64,000 nucleotides of DNA from Alkaliphilus hydrothermalis. GTDB lineage: Bacteria; Bacillota; Clostridia; Peptostreptococcales; Natronincolaceae. The stretch lies in assembly GCF_016908555.1 (NCBI RefSeq), contig NZ_JAFBEE010000006.1, positions 83,307 to 147,306 on the forward strand, read 5' to 3'. The notes under the pieces are model-generated. The model was given only the letters and a program-made list of their open reading frames with translations. It had not been told where the DNA came from and did not search any database. This document shows, piece after piece, positions 26,115-35,486 of this stretch; the stretch's first letter is position 1; each line of letters starts with the position of its first letter. A program made the translations under genes and the position numbers.

Positions 26115-29100
26115 ATGAAAAACCTACTTCTGGCTCCATTAAAGAATTCAATACAATACAATCAAGTAATTGGAGCAATTAAGTCAAAGAAGACTCCGGT
26201 GTTTCTTCACGGGCTAAGCGATTCTCAAAAATCAAACATGGCCTATGCCCTTCAACAGGGGATGGAAAAGCCTATTTGTATTCTCACCTATAGTGAAATG
26301 GAGGCTCAAGAAATCTATCAAGACTTGAAATTCTATGTGGATGAGGTATTATATTTCCCTACAAAGGATGTTGTGTTTTACGACCTGGAGGTCGTAGGGG
26401 AAGAAATGGAAAATTTGAGGATGAAGACGATAGAATTGCTTTCAAGAGGTGGAAACCAGATCATAGTCTCCTCTATAGAAGCCCTACTATTGAAAATGAC
26501 TCCTCGAAGCACCTATGAAAAATATAAACAGGAGTTCGAGGTTGGTAAAACAATTGACTTAAATCATGTGCTGGAAACCTTTATTATTCAGGGATACAAT
26601 AGGGTAGATAGAGTGGAAGCTAGAGGGGAATTTAGCCAAAGGGGAGGGATTATTGATATATTTCCTCCATCGGCAGAGGTACCTTACCGTATTGAACTTT
26701 TTGATGATGAGGTGGACTCCATTAGAACCTTCCACGTGGAGACACAAAAATCCATAGATAAGAAGAAAAAAGTACAGATAAATCCCGTAACGGAAGCCAT
26801 CATAGACCCCGACAGAGTAGCTGATGGGATAAAGCTCATTAGACAAGAGCTGGAAAAGAACATTGTTAAACTTCAAGGGGAAGCGAGGGATCGCCTGCAG
26901 GAAAAAATGGCTGAAGTCCTAGAAAAGTTTGAGACCCATAATTTCTTCAAAGGTTCTGATCGTTTCTTACCCTATATCTACAAGGATGGGGCAACCCTGT
27001 TAGACTACTTAAAACCAGATACTCTATTTATCATAGATGAGCCACGACGGATTAAAGAAAAGGTTGAGGGATATACAGAGGAATTTAGAGAAAACTTTAA
27101 AACTCTGTTGGAGCGGGGAGAAGTCCTACCGACTCAAGGAAAGACGTTGGTTCTATATGATGAGTTATTGAAGAAGATTCAGAGTAAGCCATCGGTGGTT
27201 CTAAATTTACTTCCAAAATATACTCCTGACTTTCAACCAAGGGAGACGGTAAGCTTCACCTCTAGGGGGGTTCAATCCTTCCAAGGCAAGTTTGATCTGT
27301 TGGTGGAGGAGCTTAAAAATCTTCAATATAAGGGATACAAAGTGGTGCTTGTGCCAGGGACAAAAGAAAGAGCATTGAGGCTGCTGGAGCTTATGAAGGA
27401 GCGGGGGATAAAGGCGAATTTCATTGTTGATATGCAGCAGGAGTTGGTTTCAGGGCAGGTGGCAATTTTACAAGGTAGTGTCCATAAGGGCTTTGAGTAT
27501 GTAGATATGAAATACATGATGATCACCGACAATGAAATCTACGGGGTGCATAAAAAGAAGAAGCAAAAGACCAAGAGGAAGGACGCAGCCCCTATCAAAT
27601 CCTTTATTGAGTTAAAGGAGGGGGATTATGTCGTTCATGAAGGTCATGGGATAGGTAAATACATTGGAATAGAGGAGCTAAAGGTTGATGGTATCAAGAA
27701 GGATTATTTAAAAATCCGCTACTCTGGAGAGGACAATCTCTACGTACCTACTGATCAAATGGACTTGATCCAGAAATATATAGGAAATGATGAAAAACAA
27801 CCTAAGCTCAGCAAGCTGGGGGGAACCGAATGGACTAAAACCAAAGCCAAGGTTAAAAAGGCCATTGAAGATATGGCTGAAGATCTGCTAAAACTCTATG
27901 CCGAGCGGGAAAAGCTAAAGGGCCATACCTTCCCTTCTGATACCGAATGGCAGAAGCAATTTGAGGATTTATTTCCCTTTGAAGAGACTCCAGATCAGTT
28001 GCGATGTATAGAAGAGATCAAGGGTGACATGGAAAGGGAAAGGCCAATGGATCGACTGCTTTGTGGGGATGTTGGTTACGGAAAGACTGAGGTGGCTATT
28101 CGGTCTGCATTTAAGGCTGTGATGGATAACAAGCAGGTGGCGGTGTTGGTCCCCACCACAATATTGGCGCAACAGCACTTTAACACCTTTAAGCAGCGTT
28201 TTTCAGGCTTTCCAATTAAGGTAGAAATGTTAAGTCGCTTCAAGAGTCCTGCTCAGCAGAAAAAAATACTTGAAGATGCCCGTACCGGCAATATAGATGT
28301 GGTAATTGGAACCCACAGAATTTTATCAAAGGATTTGGCATTTAAGGACTTAGGGTTACTGATTGTGGATGAAGAGCAACGATTTGGGGTAAAGCACAAG
28401 GAGAGCCTAAAACAGCTTAAGAAGTCTATAGATGTACTAACCCTAACAGCCACACCGATCCCAAGAACCCTTCATATGTCCATGATTGGGGTTAGGGATA
28501 TGAGTGTCATAGAAGACCCACCTGAGGAGAGGTATCCTATCCAAACCTATGTAATGGCCTATAACGAAGCATTATTAGCCGATGCCATTACAAAGGAAAT
28601 ATCTAGGGGCGGACAAATCTACTATGTGTATAATCGTGTACAAGGAATTCATCAAATGGCAGCAAGGATACAGGAAATGGTGCCGGAAGCCAGAATAGCT
28701 GTCGGACATGGACAAATGAGTGAACGGGAATTAGAGAATTTGATGTTGGCCTATTATGAAGGGGAATACGATCTGCTGGTTTGTACCACCATCATTGAAA
28801 CAGGGCTAGATATCCCAAATGTAAACACCATTGTTATTCATGACGCCGATAAACTAGGACTTTCTCAGCTTTATCAGTTAAGGGGCCGGGTAGGACGTTC
28901 AAATCGTCAAGCCTATGCTTATCTAATGTATGAAAAGAATAAATCCCTGACAGAGGTGGCGGAGAAGCGACTAAAGGCCATTAAAGAGTTCACTGAGTTT
29001 GGCTCTGGTTTTAAGATTGCCATGAGGGACTTAGAAATCAGGGGAGCTGGAAATTTATTAGGAGGAGAACAGAGTGGACATATGGCCTCCATTGGTTATG

Positions 29101-29627
29101 ACCTATATGTAAAACTATTAGAAGAGACAATAGGGGAAATGAAGGGGGAAGTTGTAGAAAAATATCAAGATACAACGATAGAATTAAATGTAAATGCCTA
29201 TATTCCAGAATCCTATATTTCCAACCAAAGTCAGAAAATAGAAATCTATAAAAAAATTGCCTCTATACGCAACCAAAAGGACCTCTTCAACGTAGAGGAA
29301 GAGGTGGAGGATCGTTTTGGAAATATCCCTGCCAGTGTGGCTAATTTACTGATGATATCCTATGTCAAGGCACTGGCTAAAGGACTAATGATTCAATCCA
29401 TTTCCCAAAAGGAAAAGGAAATTCGAATTACATTCCAAAATAGCAGCAGGCTAAAACCAGAGGGAATCGGGGACGTACTACATACCTTTGGAAGAAAAAT
29501 AACTTTCCACGCCAGTAATGAACCTTATTTTGTCTACAAAATTACCACAATGGACCAATACAAGATATTAACAGACTTAAAAGACATTGTGGAGAAAATT
29601 AGTGGTTTGCAAAATCCTAGAAATTAG
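26115..29627 (+). CDS. mfd: Transcription-repair coupling factor Mfd
   Basis: A 1170-residue translocase that removes stalled RNA polymerase at DNA damage and recruits UvrA. Domain order is complete: UvrB-like N-terminal region, the CarD-like RNA polymerase-binding domain (IELKEGDYVVHEGHGIG, about residues 496-560), RecG-like helicase with Walker A GDVGYGKTE near 650 and DEEQ near 751, TATPIPRTL, QLRGRVGRS, and the C-terminal TRCF domain. A TTG-started frame opens 54 bases earlier; ATG 26115 with GAGGGTGGTG before it gives the normal length. Confidence 0.97.
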   Translation: MKNLLLAPLKNSIQYNQVIGAIKSKKTPVFLHGLSDSQKSNMAYALQQGMEKPICILTYSEMEAQEIYQDLKFYVDEVLYFPTKDVVFYDLEVVGEEMENLRMKTIELLSRGGNQIIVSSIEALLLKMTPRSTYEKYKQEFEVGKTIDLNHVLETFIIQGYNRVDRVEARGEFSQRGGIIDIFPPSAEVPYRIELFDDEVDSIRTFHVETQKSIDKKKKVQINPVTEAIIDPDRVADGIKLIRQELEKNIVKLQGEARDRLQEKMAEVLEKFETHNFFKGSDRFLPYIYKDGATLLDYLKPDTLFIIDEPRRIKEKVEGYTEEFRENFKTLLERGEVLPTQGKTLVLYDELLKKIQSKPSVVLNLLPKYTPDFQPRETVSFTSRGVQSFQGKFDLLVEELKNLQYKGYKVVLVPGTKERALRLLELMKERGIKANFIVDMQQELVSGQVAILQGSVHKGFEYVDMKYMMITDNEIYGVHKKKKQKTKRKDAAPIKSFIELKEGDYVVHEGHGIGKYIGIEELKVDGIKKDYLKIRYSGEDNLYVPTDQMDLIQKYIGNDEKQPKLSKLGGTEWTKTKAKVKKAIEDMAEDLLKLYAEREKLKGHTFPSDTEWQKQFEDLFPFEETPDQLRCIEEIKGDMERERPMDRLLCGDVGYGKTEVAIRSAFKAVMDNKQVAVLVPTTILAQQHFNTFKQRFSGFPIKVEMLSRFKSPAQQKKILEDARTGNIDVVIGTHRILSKDLAFKDLGLLIVDEEQRFGVKHKESLKQLKKSIDVLTLTATPIPRTLHMSMIGVRDMSVIEDPPEERYPIQTYVMAYNEALLADAITKEISRGGQIYYVYNRVQGIHQMAARIQEMVPEARIAVGHGQMSERELENLMLAYYEGEYDLLVCTTIIETGLDIPNVNTIVIHDADKLGLSQLYQLRGRVGRSNRQAYAYLMYEKNKSLTEVAEKRLKAIKEFTEFGSGFKIAMRDLEIRGAGNLLGGEQSGHMASIGYDLYVKLLEETIGEMKGEVVEKYQDTTIELNVNAYIPESYISNQSQKIEIYKKIASIRNQKDLFNVEEEVEDRFGNIPASVANLLMISYVKALAKGLMIQSISQKEKEIRITFQNSSRLKPEGIGDVLHTFGRKITFHASNEPYFVYKITTMDQYKILTDLKDIVEKISGLQNPRN

Positions 29628-29670
29628 ATATAATGGTTACATAACAAATGAAAAGGAATAGGGGTTGATT

Positions 29671-30666
29671 GTGGTGAAAATGCTAAGATATGGCAAAGCA
29701 ATAAAGGTTTTAGCCGCTTGCCTAGTACTGATTGTATTGGCTGTGGGGTGCACTACTAAGTCTGACACATCAAAGCTGGAGGGTGATGTTGTGGCAGTTG
29801 TAAATGGGGCTGAGATTTCAAAAGACCAATTCAATAAAAATTTAGCACTATTCAAAATGGATTATGTTAATCAATTTGGTGAAGAAATGCTAAATGAAGA
29901 TATGGGCTCTGGCATGACCTTATTAGAAACAATTAAAGAACAGGTTATGGAAAAGCTAGTAATGGAAGAGCTTCTAATGCAACTGGCTAAAGAAAATAAA
30001 ATAGAAGTTAGTGACGAAGAAATTCAAAAAAGTTATGATGAATATTTAGTATATGTTAAAGGCAATGAAGATTTTAAGACCTTTGCCGATGAAAATGGGA
30101 TAGATGAAGATTTTATTAAAGGGGAAATTAAGAAAGATAGAAGCATCACTGCATATCAAGAGCACTATATTAAAGAACTGGGAATGGATGAGGCTCAAGC
30201 GAAAAAATACTACGATGAAAATCCAGATTTTTTCATAAATGATGAAGTTAAAGCCAGACATATTCTTGTCAGTGATGAAGAATTAGCAAAGCAATTGGTA
30301 AACAGAATCAAGGCTGGAGAATCCTTTGAAGAGTTAGCCAAAGAATATTCGGAAGACCCAGGCTCTAAAGATAAGGGTGGAGATTTAGATTATTTCCCTA
30401 AAGGGGTAATGATTGCTGAGTTTGAAGAAGCTGCTTTTTCGATGGAGATTGGAGCAGTAAGTGAACCAGTAGCCACAATGTTTGGATTCCACATCATTAA
30501 AGTAGAAGACAAGAGAAGTGAAAAGAAAGACTTCGAAGAAATCAAAGCTGCTCTTGTTCAAGAATTAGAAATTAAAGACTTCCAAAAGTATGTAGAAGAA
30601 AGATTAGAAGAATCAAAAGTAACTAAGAACATGCCTCAAGAGGAAGAAGAAAAAAAAGAAGAATAA
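29671..30666 (+). CDS. PrsA-like peptidyl-prolyl isomerase lipoprotein
   Basis: A 331-residue lipoprotein foldase. The signal sequence ends in a lipobox LAVGC, so it is tethered outside the membrane. A SurA-like N-terminal domain (residues 40-180) precedes one parvulin-type PPIase domain with ARHILVSDEE, KDKGGDLDYFPKG and FGFHIIKVED, and the end is a Glu/Lys tail. PrsA helps secreted proteins fold, which suits a cell with many surface proteins. GTG 29671 follows AGGAATAGGGG by six bases; TTG 29665 and GTG 29674 are alternatives. It lies 43 bases after mfd. Confidence 0.9.
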   Translation: MVKMLRYGKAIKVLAACLVLIVLAVGCTTKSDTSKLEGDVVAVVNGAEISKDQFNKNLALFKMDYVNQFGEEMLNEDMGSGMTLLETIKEQVMEKLVMEELLMQLAKENKIEVSDEEIQKSYDEYLVYVKGNEDFKTFADENGIDEDFIKGEIKKDRSITAYQEHYIKELGMDEAQAKKYYDENPDFFINDEVKARHILVSDEELAKQLVNRIKAGESFEELAKEYSEDPGSKDKGGDLDYFPKGVMIAEFEEAAFSMEIGAVSEPVATMFGFHIIKVEDKRSEKKDFEEIKAALVQELEIKDFQKYVEERLEESKVTKNMPQEEEEKKEE

Positions 30667-30688
30667 GAACGATAAAATAATACAAAAA

Positions 30689-30719
30689 TGAGAATCCTTA
30701 TATTAGGGTTCTTTTTTTC
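30689..30719 (+). terminator. Terminator after the PrsA-like gene
   Basis: GAGAATCCT / AGGGTTCT stem and a run of seven T. Confidence 0.85.
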
Positions 30720-30758
30720 TGTAAATTTCATGAAGGGAAATTAATAAATTCCTTAAAT

Positions 30759-30788
30759 GAATAAAATAGTGGGATTGGTAAAATAATA
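30759..30788 (+). promoter_or_regulatory. Candidate sigma-G promoter of spoVT
   Basis: GAATA at 30759-30763, an 18-base spacer and AATAATA at 30782-30788 (sigma-G -10 consensus CATnnTA, first base off). In Bacillus spoVT is a sigma-G gene, which supports the reading. Confidence 0.5.
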
Positions 30789-30828
30789 GATATACAATAA
30801 ATTCTACTAAAATTAGGAGGTAATAGGA

Positions 30829-31380
30829 GTGAAGGCGACAGGAATAGTTAGACGTATAGATGATTTGGGTAGAGTTGTTATTCCAAAAGAGATTAGAAGA
30901 ACATTAAGGATTAGGGAAGGGGATCCTCTAGAGATATTTACTGATAGAGAAGGGGAGGTAATACTTAAAAAGTATTCTCCTATTGGAGAACTTAATGAAT
31001 TTGCGACAGAATATGCAGAATCTTTACAAGAAGCATTAGGGCATACAGCAATTATTACTGATAGAGATTCTATTATCGCTATGGCAGGGGCACCTAAAAA
31101 AGAGTACATGGACAAAAGAGTCAGCAAGTCTCTGGAAAAGCTCATGGATGAACGAGAAGTAGTATTAATGAATCAAGGGGACCAACACGTACCAATAGCT
31201 TCAGATGAGGGAGATAACGGAGCTTATGTAGCTCAGGTAATTGCACCAATCGTAACTCAAGGTGATCCAATCGGTACAGTAATCCTTTGCTCAAAGGAAA
31301 AAGGAACCACAATGGGAGAAACAGAGAAAAAAATAGCTGCTACTGCTGCTGCATTCCTATCAAAGCAAATGGAACAATAG
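30829..31380 (+). CDS. spoVT: Stage V sporulation protein T
   Basis: A 183-residue forespore transcription regulator. The N-terminal AbrB-type swapped-hairpin DNA-binding domain reads MKATGIVRRIDDLGRVVIPKEIRRTLRI. A GAF-like C-terminal domain follows. SpoVT adjusts sigma-G genes in the forespore. Start GTG 30829 follows a double GGAGG/AGGA site. It lies downstream of mfd and the foldase as in Bacillus, and has its own promoter candidate and terminator. Confidence 0.95.
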   Translation: MKATGIVRRIDDLGRVVIPKEIRRTLRIREGDPLEIFTDREGEVILKKYSPIGELNEFATEYAESLQEALGHTAIITDRDSIIAMAGAPKKEYMDKRVSKSLEKLMDEREVVLMNQGDQHVPIASDEGDNGAYVAQVIAPIVTQGDPIGTVILCSKEKGTTMGETEKKIAATAAAFLSKQMEQ

Positions 31381-31392
31381 TAAGATCCAATC

Positions 31393-31417
31393 CCCGGTGT
31401 AGAAGCCGGGTTTTTTT
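31393..31417 (+). terminator. Terminator after spoVT
   Basis: CCCGG / CCGGG stem with an eight-base loop and seven T. Confidence 0.88.
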
Positions 31418-31509
31418 ATTGGTGGTCAATGATATCGTTTTAAACTATACTTAGAAAAAGAAGTCTGCTATAATAAAGTTTGATTGAATGAGAAGTAGGA
31501 GGAGTAACC

Positions 31510-33108
31510 ATGAAAAAAGATTCCTTTTTAAAGGGAGCTGCTATACTGGCCATAGCAGGTGTTATAACAAAAATTTTAGGTGCATTCTTTAGATTGCCAT
31601 TAGGAAATGTTATTGGGTCAGAGGGGCTAGGATATTTCCAAGCTGGCTATCCTATTTATGTTTTGATTTTAGCCTTTGCATCACAAGGGTTTCCCACTGC
31701 AATATCAAAGCTTGTGTCAGAAAAAAGAGCCCAAGGAAACGCAGGAGGAGCCCATAAGGTATTTCGAACATCCTTCTATATCCTTATTTCCTTTGGACTA
31801 ATTAGTTCATTATCCTTATTTTTGGGTGCTAGGTTTCTTGTTGATAAAGTGATTGCCAGCCCAAATGCTTATTATGTCATGCTGGCTTTAGCACCAGCCC
31901 TATTCTTTGTACCAATCTTGGCTGCTTTTAGAGGGTACTTCCAAGGAATGAAGAATATGACTCCGACGGCAGTATCACAAGTAGTGGAGCAGATTGGTAG
32001 GGTTGTTATAGGACTAGCCTTAGCGTTCTTTTTAGTAGATCGGGGAATCGAATTTGCTGCGGCTGGTGCGGCCTTTGGTCCATTGGTTGGAGCTGTCACA
32101 GGTTTAATCATTATTTATTTGATTTACCGTGGAAAAAGAGGCGAAATATTATCTCAGTTTGAACGATTACCAGATGAAAGTATAGAACCTACAAAGGGGA
32201 TTATCAGGGACTTATTAAAGATTGCCATCCCCATTACATTAGGTAGTTCTGTACTACCTTTACTTAATATGGTGGATACCATGATTGTATTAAGAAGGCT
32301 TCAAGCCATCGGTTTTACCTATGAAGAAGCCAATAGCCTTTTTGGGCAATTGACGGGAATGGCAGCTACTTTAATTAACCTACCACAGGTATTTACAGTG
32401 GGGCTTGCCATGAGTTTAGTTCCAGTTATATCGGAGGCATCAGCTAAAGGAGATCTAGAATCTGTTCAATCAGATGCTAAATCGGCATTTAGGGTTGCAT
32501 CACTAATCGGTTTTCCAGCGGCAGTAGGCTTAGGTGTATTATCAGGCCCAATCATGCAGATGCTATTCCCAAAGGAACCTGCATCCTTAGGGGAAATTAT
32601 GTTGGTGCTATCTGCGGCAGTACTATTCCTCACTCAGCTACAGACCATGACAGGGATTTTACAAGGCTTAGGAAAGCCCTTTGTACCTGTTAGAAACCTT
32701 ATGATTGGGGCAGTAGTCAAATTTGTTGTTACCTACACACTAACGGGCATCCCTGTTCTTAATGTAAAAGGGGCAGCCATAGGGACGATTGCAGCCTACT
32801 TTGTTGCGGCGGCATTAAACTTTATAGAGGTAAAGCGAGCCACTGGAACCCAGTTTGATATAGTTCAATTTGGTATTAAATTGCTAGCATCTGTCACGGC
32901 GATGGGATTAGTGGTCTTACTATCCTATAGACTACTTTATCCGGTTCTTGGGAATAGTATATCTACATTGACATCAATAGGTGTAGGAGCAGCAATCTAT
33001 GGTATATTATTACTAATGACTGGCGCCTTAACCCAAGAGGATTTGGATCTATTGCCAGGGGGCAATAAATTATCAAAAATCCTTAAAAAAGTGAGGCTAA
33101 TGAGATAA
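31510..33108 (+). CDS. SpoVB/YabM-type polysaccharide flippase
   Basis: A 532-residue membrane protein with about 14 helices, a member of the MOP exporter superfamily (SpoVB, YabM, YtgP). It opens KGAAILAIAGVITKILGAFFRLPLGNVIGSEGLGYFQ, typical of the group, and AAFRGYFQGMKNMTPTAVSQVVEQIGRV is also family-like. Such proteins flip lipid-linked cell wall or cortex precursors. Its place after spoVT and before the MazG gene equals yabM of Bacillus. It starts at ATG after GGAGGAG. Confidence 0.9.
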   Translation: MKKDSFLKGAAILAIAGVITKILGAFFRLPLGNVIGSEGLGYFQAGYPIYVLILAFASQGFPTAISKLVSEKRAQGNAGGAHKVFRTSFYILISFGLISSLSLFLGARFLVDKVIASPNAYYVMLALAPALFFVPILAAFRGYFQGMKNMTPTAVSQVVEQIGRVVIGLALAFFLVDRGIEFAAAGAAFGPLVGAVTGLIIIYLIYRGKRGEILSQFERLPDESIEPTKGIIRDLLKIAIPITLGSSVLPLLNMVDTMIVLRRLQAIGFTYEEANSLFGQLTGMAATLINLPQVFTVGLAMSLVPVISEASAKGDLESVQSDAKSAFRVASLIGFPAAVGLGVLSGPIMQMLFPKEPASLGEIMLVLSAAVLFLTQLQTMTGILQGLGKPFVPVRNLMIGAVVKFVVTYTLTGIPVLNVKGAAIGTIAAYFVAAALNFIEVKRATGTQFDIVQFGIKLLASVTAMGLVVLLSYRLLYPVLGNSISTLTSIGVGAAIYGILLLMTGALTQEDLDLLPGGNKLSKILKKVRLMR

Positions 33109-33125
33109 AAAAAGGAGGGGTATGG

Positions 33126-34604
33126 ATGGGTAAAATTACAGTAGTGGGCCTAGGGCCTGGGTCAGAGGAGCATGTAACCCTAGCGGCACTGGAGGCCATG
33201 AAGCATTACCCTATGGTATACTTAAGAACCCAGCAGCACCCAACGGTATCTCTTTTAGATCGTAAAGGTATTCCCTATTCAAGCTTTGATTTTGTCTATG
33301 AAGAAATGGCGGATTTTGATGCAGTTTATGATGAAATTGTAAATCTTCTAGTGGAAAAATCGGAGAAGGAAGAGGTACTGTATGCCGTACCTGGGCATCC
33401 AAATGTAGCTGAGGTGACAGTTCAAAGATTAAAAAAGGTTTGTGATGATCGGGGAATCCATATGGAAATCCAACCCGCCATGAGTTTTCTGGATGTGATG
33501 TTACCGGTGTTAGGAGTAGACCCTGTAGATGGATTCAAGCTCATAGATGGGCTACAACTGGATCAACAGGAGCCAGACCCATCTGTTGCAAACATCATTA
33601 CACAGGTATATGATCCCTTTATGGCATCACAAATAAAATTAAGACTTATGGACTATTACCATGACGAACAAGAAATTTTTGTAGTGCGGGGTGCTGGAAT
33701 TCCAACGATTCAGAGGATTGAAAAGATTCTGTTATATGAGCTAGATAGACTAGATTGGATTGATTACCTCACAAGTGTGTATATACCTAAGATTGACAGT
33801 ATGCAAAAAAAATACTATAATATGAATAATTTAGTGGATATCATGGAAAGATTAAGGAATAAAGATGGCTGTCCTTGGGATATTCAACAGACCCACAAGA
33901 GTTTAAAGCCCTATTTGATAGAAGAGAGCTATGAGGTGTTAGAGGCCATTGACCTAGAGGATGACTTTCTTTTAGAGGAAGAATTGGGAGATCTACTTTT
34001 GCAGGTGGTATTCCATAGTCAAATTGCCAAGGAGCGACAAGCATTTTCCATCAATGACGTTATAGGAGGCATCTCGGAAAAATTAATTTTTAGACATCCC
34101 CATGTATTTAAGGATGTAAAAGCCGATAACCTAGGTGATGCCCTTGAGACTTGGGAGGAAAGAAAAAGGCAAGAAAAGAAGATTGAAAGCTATACTGAGT
34201 CAATGGAATCAATACCCCAACACTTGCCTGCATTAATGAAGGCCTTCAAAATACAAAAGAAGGCAGCCGGTGTTGGTTTTGATTGGGACAAGTCGGAGGA
34301 AGTTATCAATAAAATCCATGAAGAACTATCCGAGCTAAAGGATGCCACTGAGGAAGGGCATAGAGAAAAGATGTTGGAAGAGGGTGGAGATCTTCTTTTT
34401 GCAGTAGTTAATTTATTAAGATTTCTTGATTTAGATCCAGAGGAAGCATTGAATAGCACCAGTAGAAAATTTATTAGCCGCTTTTCATATATTGAGAAGG
34501 CTGCAAGGGAGTCTGGTGGGGATTTAAAGGACATGACTTTGGAGGAAATGGAGGAATTATGGCAACTTGCAAAGACGGAAGGTATACATAATTTTCAAGA
34601 ATGA
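33126..34604 (+). CDS. yabN: YabN: tetrapyrrole methylase-like / MazG pyrophosphohydrolase fusion
   Basis: A 492-residue fusion. Residues 1-225 resemble an SAM-dependent tetrapyrrole methylase (ITVVGLGPGSEEHVTLAAL, VPGHPNVAEVTV). From about residue 238 a MazG domain follows with CPWD and LIEESYEVLEAI ... EEELGDLLLQVVFHS, the EExxE Mg2+ motifs of NTP pyrophosphohydrolases; a second MazG-like half ends the protein. It likely removes unwanted nucleotides. It lies 17 bases after the flippase, as yabM-yabN in Bacillus. Confidence 0.94.
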   Translation: MGKITVVGLGPGSEEHVTLAALEAMKHYPMVYLRTQQHPTVSLLDRKGIPYSSFDFVYEEMADFDAVYDEIVNLLVEKSEKEEVLYAVPGHPNVAEVTVQRLKKVCDDRGIHMEIQPAMSFLDVMLPVLGVDPVDGFKLIDGLQLDQQEPDPSVANIITQVYDPFMASQIKLRLMDYYHDEQEIFVVRGAGIPTIQRIEKILLYELDRLDWIDYLTSVYIPKIDSMQKKYYNMNNLVDIMERLRNKDGCPWDIQQTHKSLKPYLIEESYEVLEAIDLEDDFLLEEELGDLLLQVVFHSQIAKERQAFSINDVIGGISEKLIFRHPHVFKDVKADNLGDALETWEERKRQEKKIESYTESMESIPQHLPALMKAFKIQKKAAGVGFDWDKSEEVINKIHEELSELKDATEEGHREKMLEEGGDLLFAVVNLLRFLDLDPEEALNSTSRKFISRFSYIEKAARESGGDLKDMTLEEMEELWQLAKTEGIHNFQE

Positions 34605-34711
34605 CTAAAATTAAACTTTTAAACATTAAAATTCTTCTAAAAAGAAGGAATTTCAAAAATTAAAGAGAATATGACTATACGTATTCTAATTTATTAAGGA
34701 GGTTTTTTATC

Positions 34712-34990
34712 GTGAATAAAGCAGAATTAGTTGCTAAAATGTCAGAAAAAAGCGCATTAACTAAAAAGGACGCTGAACTTGCATTAAATGCATTCATGGA
34801 AAGTGTTGAAGAAGCATTAGAGACAGGAGACAAAGTACAATTAGTAGGTTTCGGTACTTTTGACGTTAGAGAAAGAAAGCCAAGACAAGGAAGAAACCCA
34901 AGAAACCCAGAGCAAGTTATTGATATCCCAGCTTCTAAAGCACCAGTTTTCAAAGCTGGAAAGACATTAAAAGAAAAGATCAACGGATAA
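34712..34990 (+). CDS. hup: DNA-binding protein HU
   Basis: A 92-residue nucleoid protein of the HU/IHF family. MNKAELVAKMSEKSALTKKDAELALNAF and GFGTFDVRERKPRQGRNPRNPEQ with the following IPASKAPVFKAGKTLKEKI match the family along the whole length, including the proline that intercalates in DNA. Start GTG 34712 follows AAGGAGG. It has strong ribosome-site and codon signals of high expression. It is inserted between yabN and the S4-domain gene. Confidence 0.96.
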   Translation: MNKAELVAKMSEKSALTKKDAELALNAFMESVEEALETGDKVQLVGFGTFDVRERKPRQGRNPRNPEQVIDIPASKAPVFKAGKTLKEKING

Positions 34991-35013
34991 TAAAACACAA
35001 CTTTAAAGTGTGA

Positions 35014-35053
35014 AAAAGATATTTCTTTAAGAGATTAAAGGGGTATCTTTTTT
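35014..35053 (+). terminator. Terminator after hup
   Basis: AAAGATA / GTATCTTT stem with a large A/T-rich loop and a T-run. Confidence 0.6.
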
Positions 35054-35154
35054 GTTTATTCTAAAAAAATTAATCTGACAATGAAGGGCTTTATGGATAT
35101 GATATAGAATAGATTAAATGAGAGAGTCAGGAATTGATAATAGGGGGGATTTAA

Positions 35155-35400
35155 ATGCGTTTAGATAAATATTTGAAGGTATCTAGGATTATTAAAAGAA
35201 GAACAATTGCTAAAGAAGCCAGTGAGAATGGTCGAGTGTCCATCAATGGTAAGGTGGCAAAGCCAGGAACAGATGTAGCTGTGGGGGATATCATTGAAAT
35301 TCGATTTGGAGATAAGCTTTTTAAAGCAGAAATTACTTATGTTGCAGAACATATGTCTAAGGATGGGGCAAAAGAAATGTACCGAATGATAGAAGAATAG
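35155..35400 (+). CDS. rqcP: S4-domain RNA-binding protein, YabO/RqcP type
   Basis: An 81-residue S4 protein: MRLDKYLKVSRIIKRRTIAKEASENGRVSINGKVAKPGTDVAVGDIIEI. The length and position beside yabN/yabP match YabO of Bacillus, now known as RqcP, a factor of ribosome quality control that works with RqcH in adding alanine tails. Ribosome site AGGGGGG, start ATG. The match is by family pattern and synteny. Confidence 0.9.
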   Translation: MRLDKYLKVSRIIKRRTIAKEASENGRVSINGKVAKPGTDVAVGDIIEIRFGDKLFKAEITYVAEHMSKDGAKEMYRMIEE

Positions 35401-35486
35401 AAAACACCTGCATACTAAAGCCTTTTTTTCAAATAATAATATCATCCAATGGATTTGATATTAAAGAGAGAACAAGGAGGTATAGT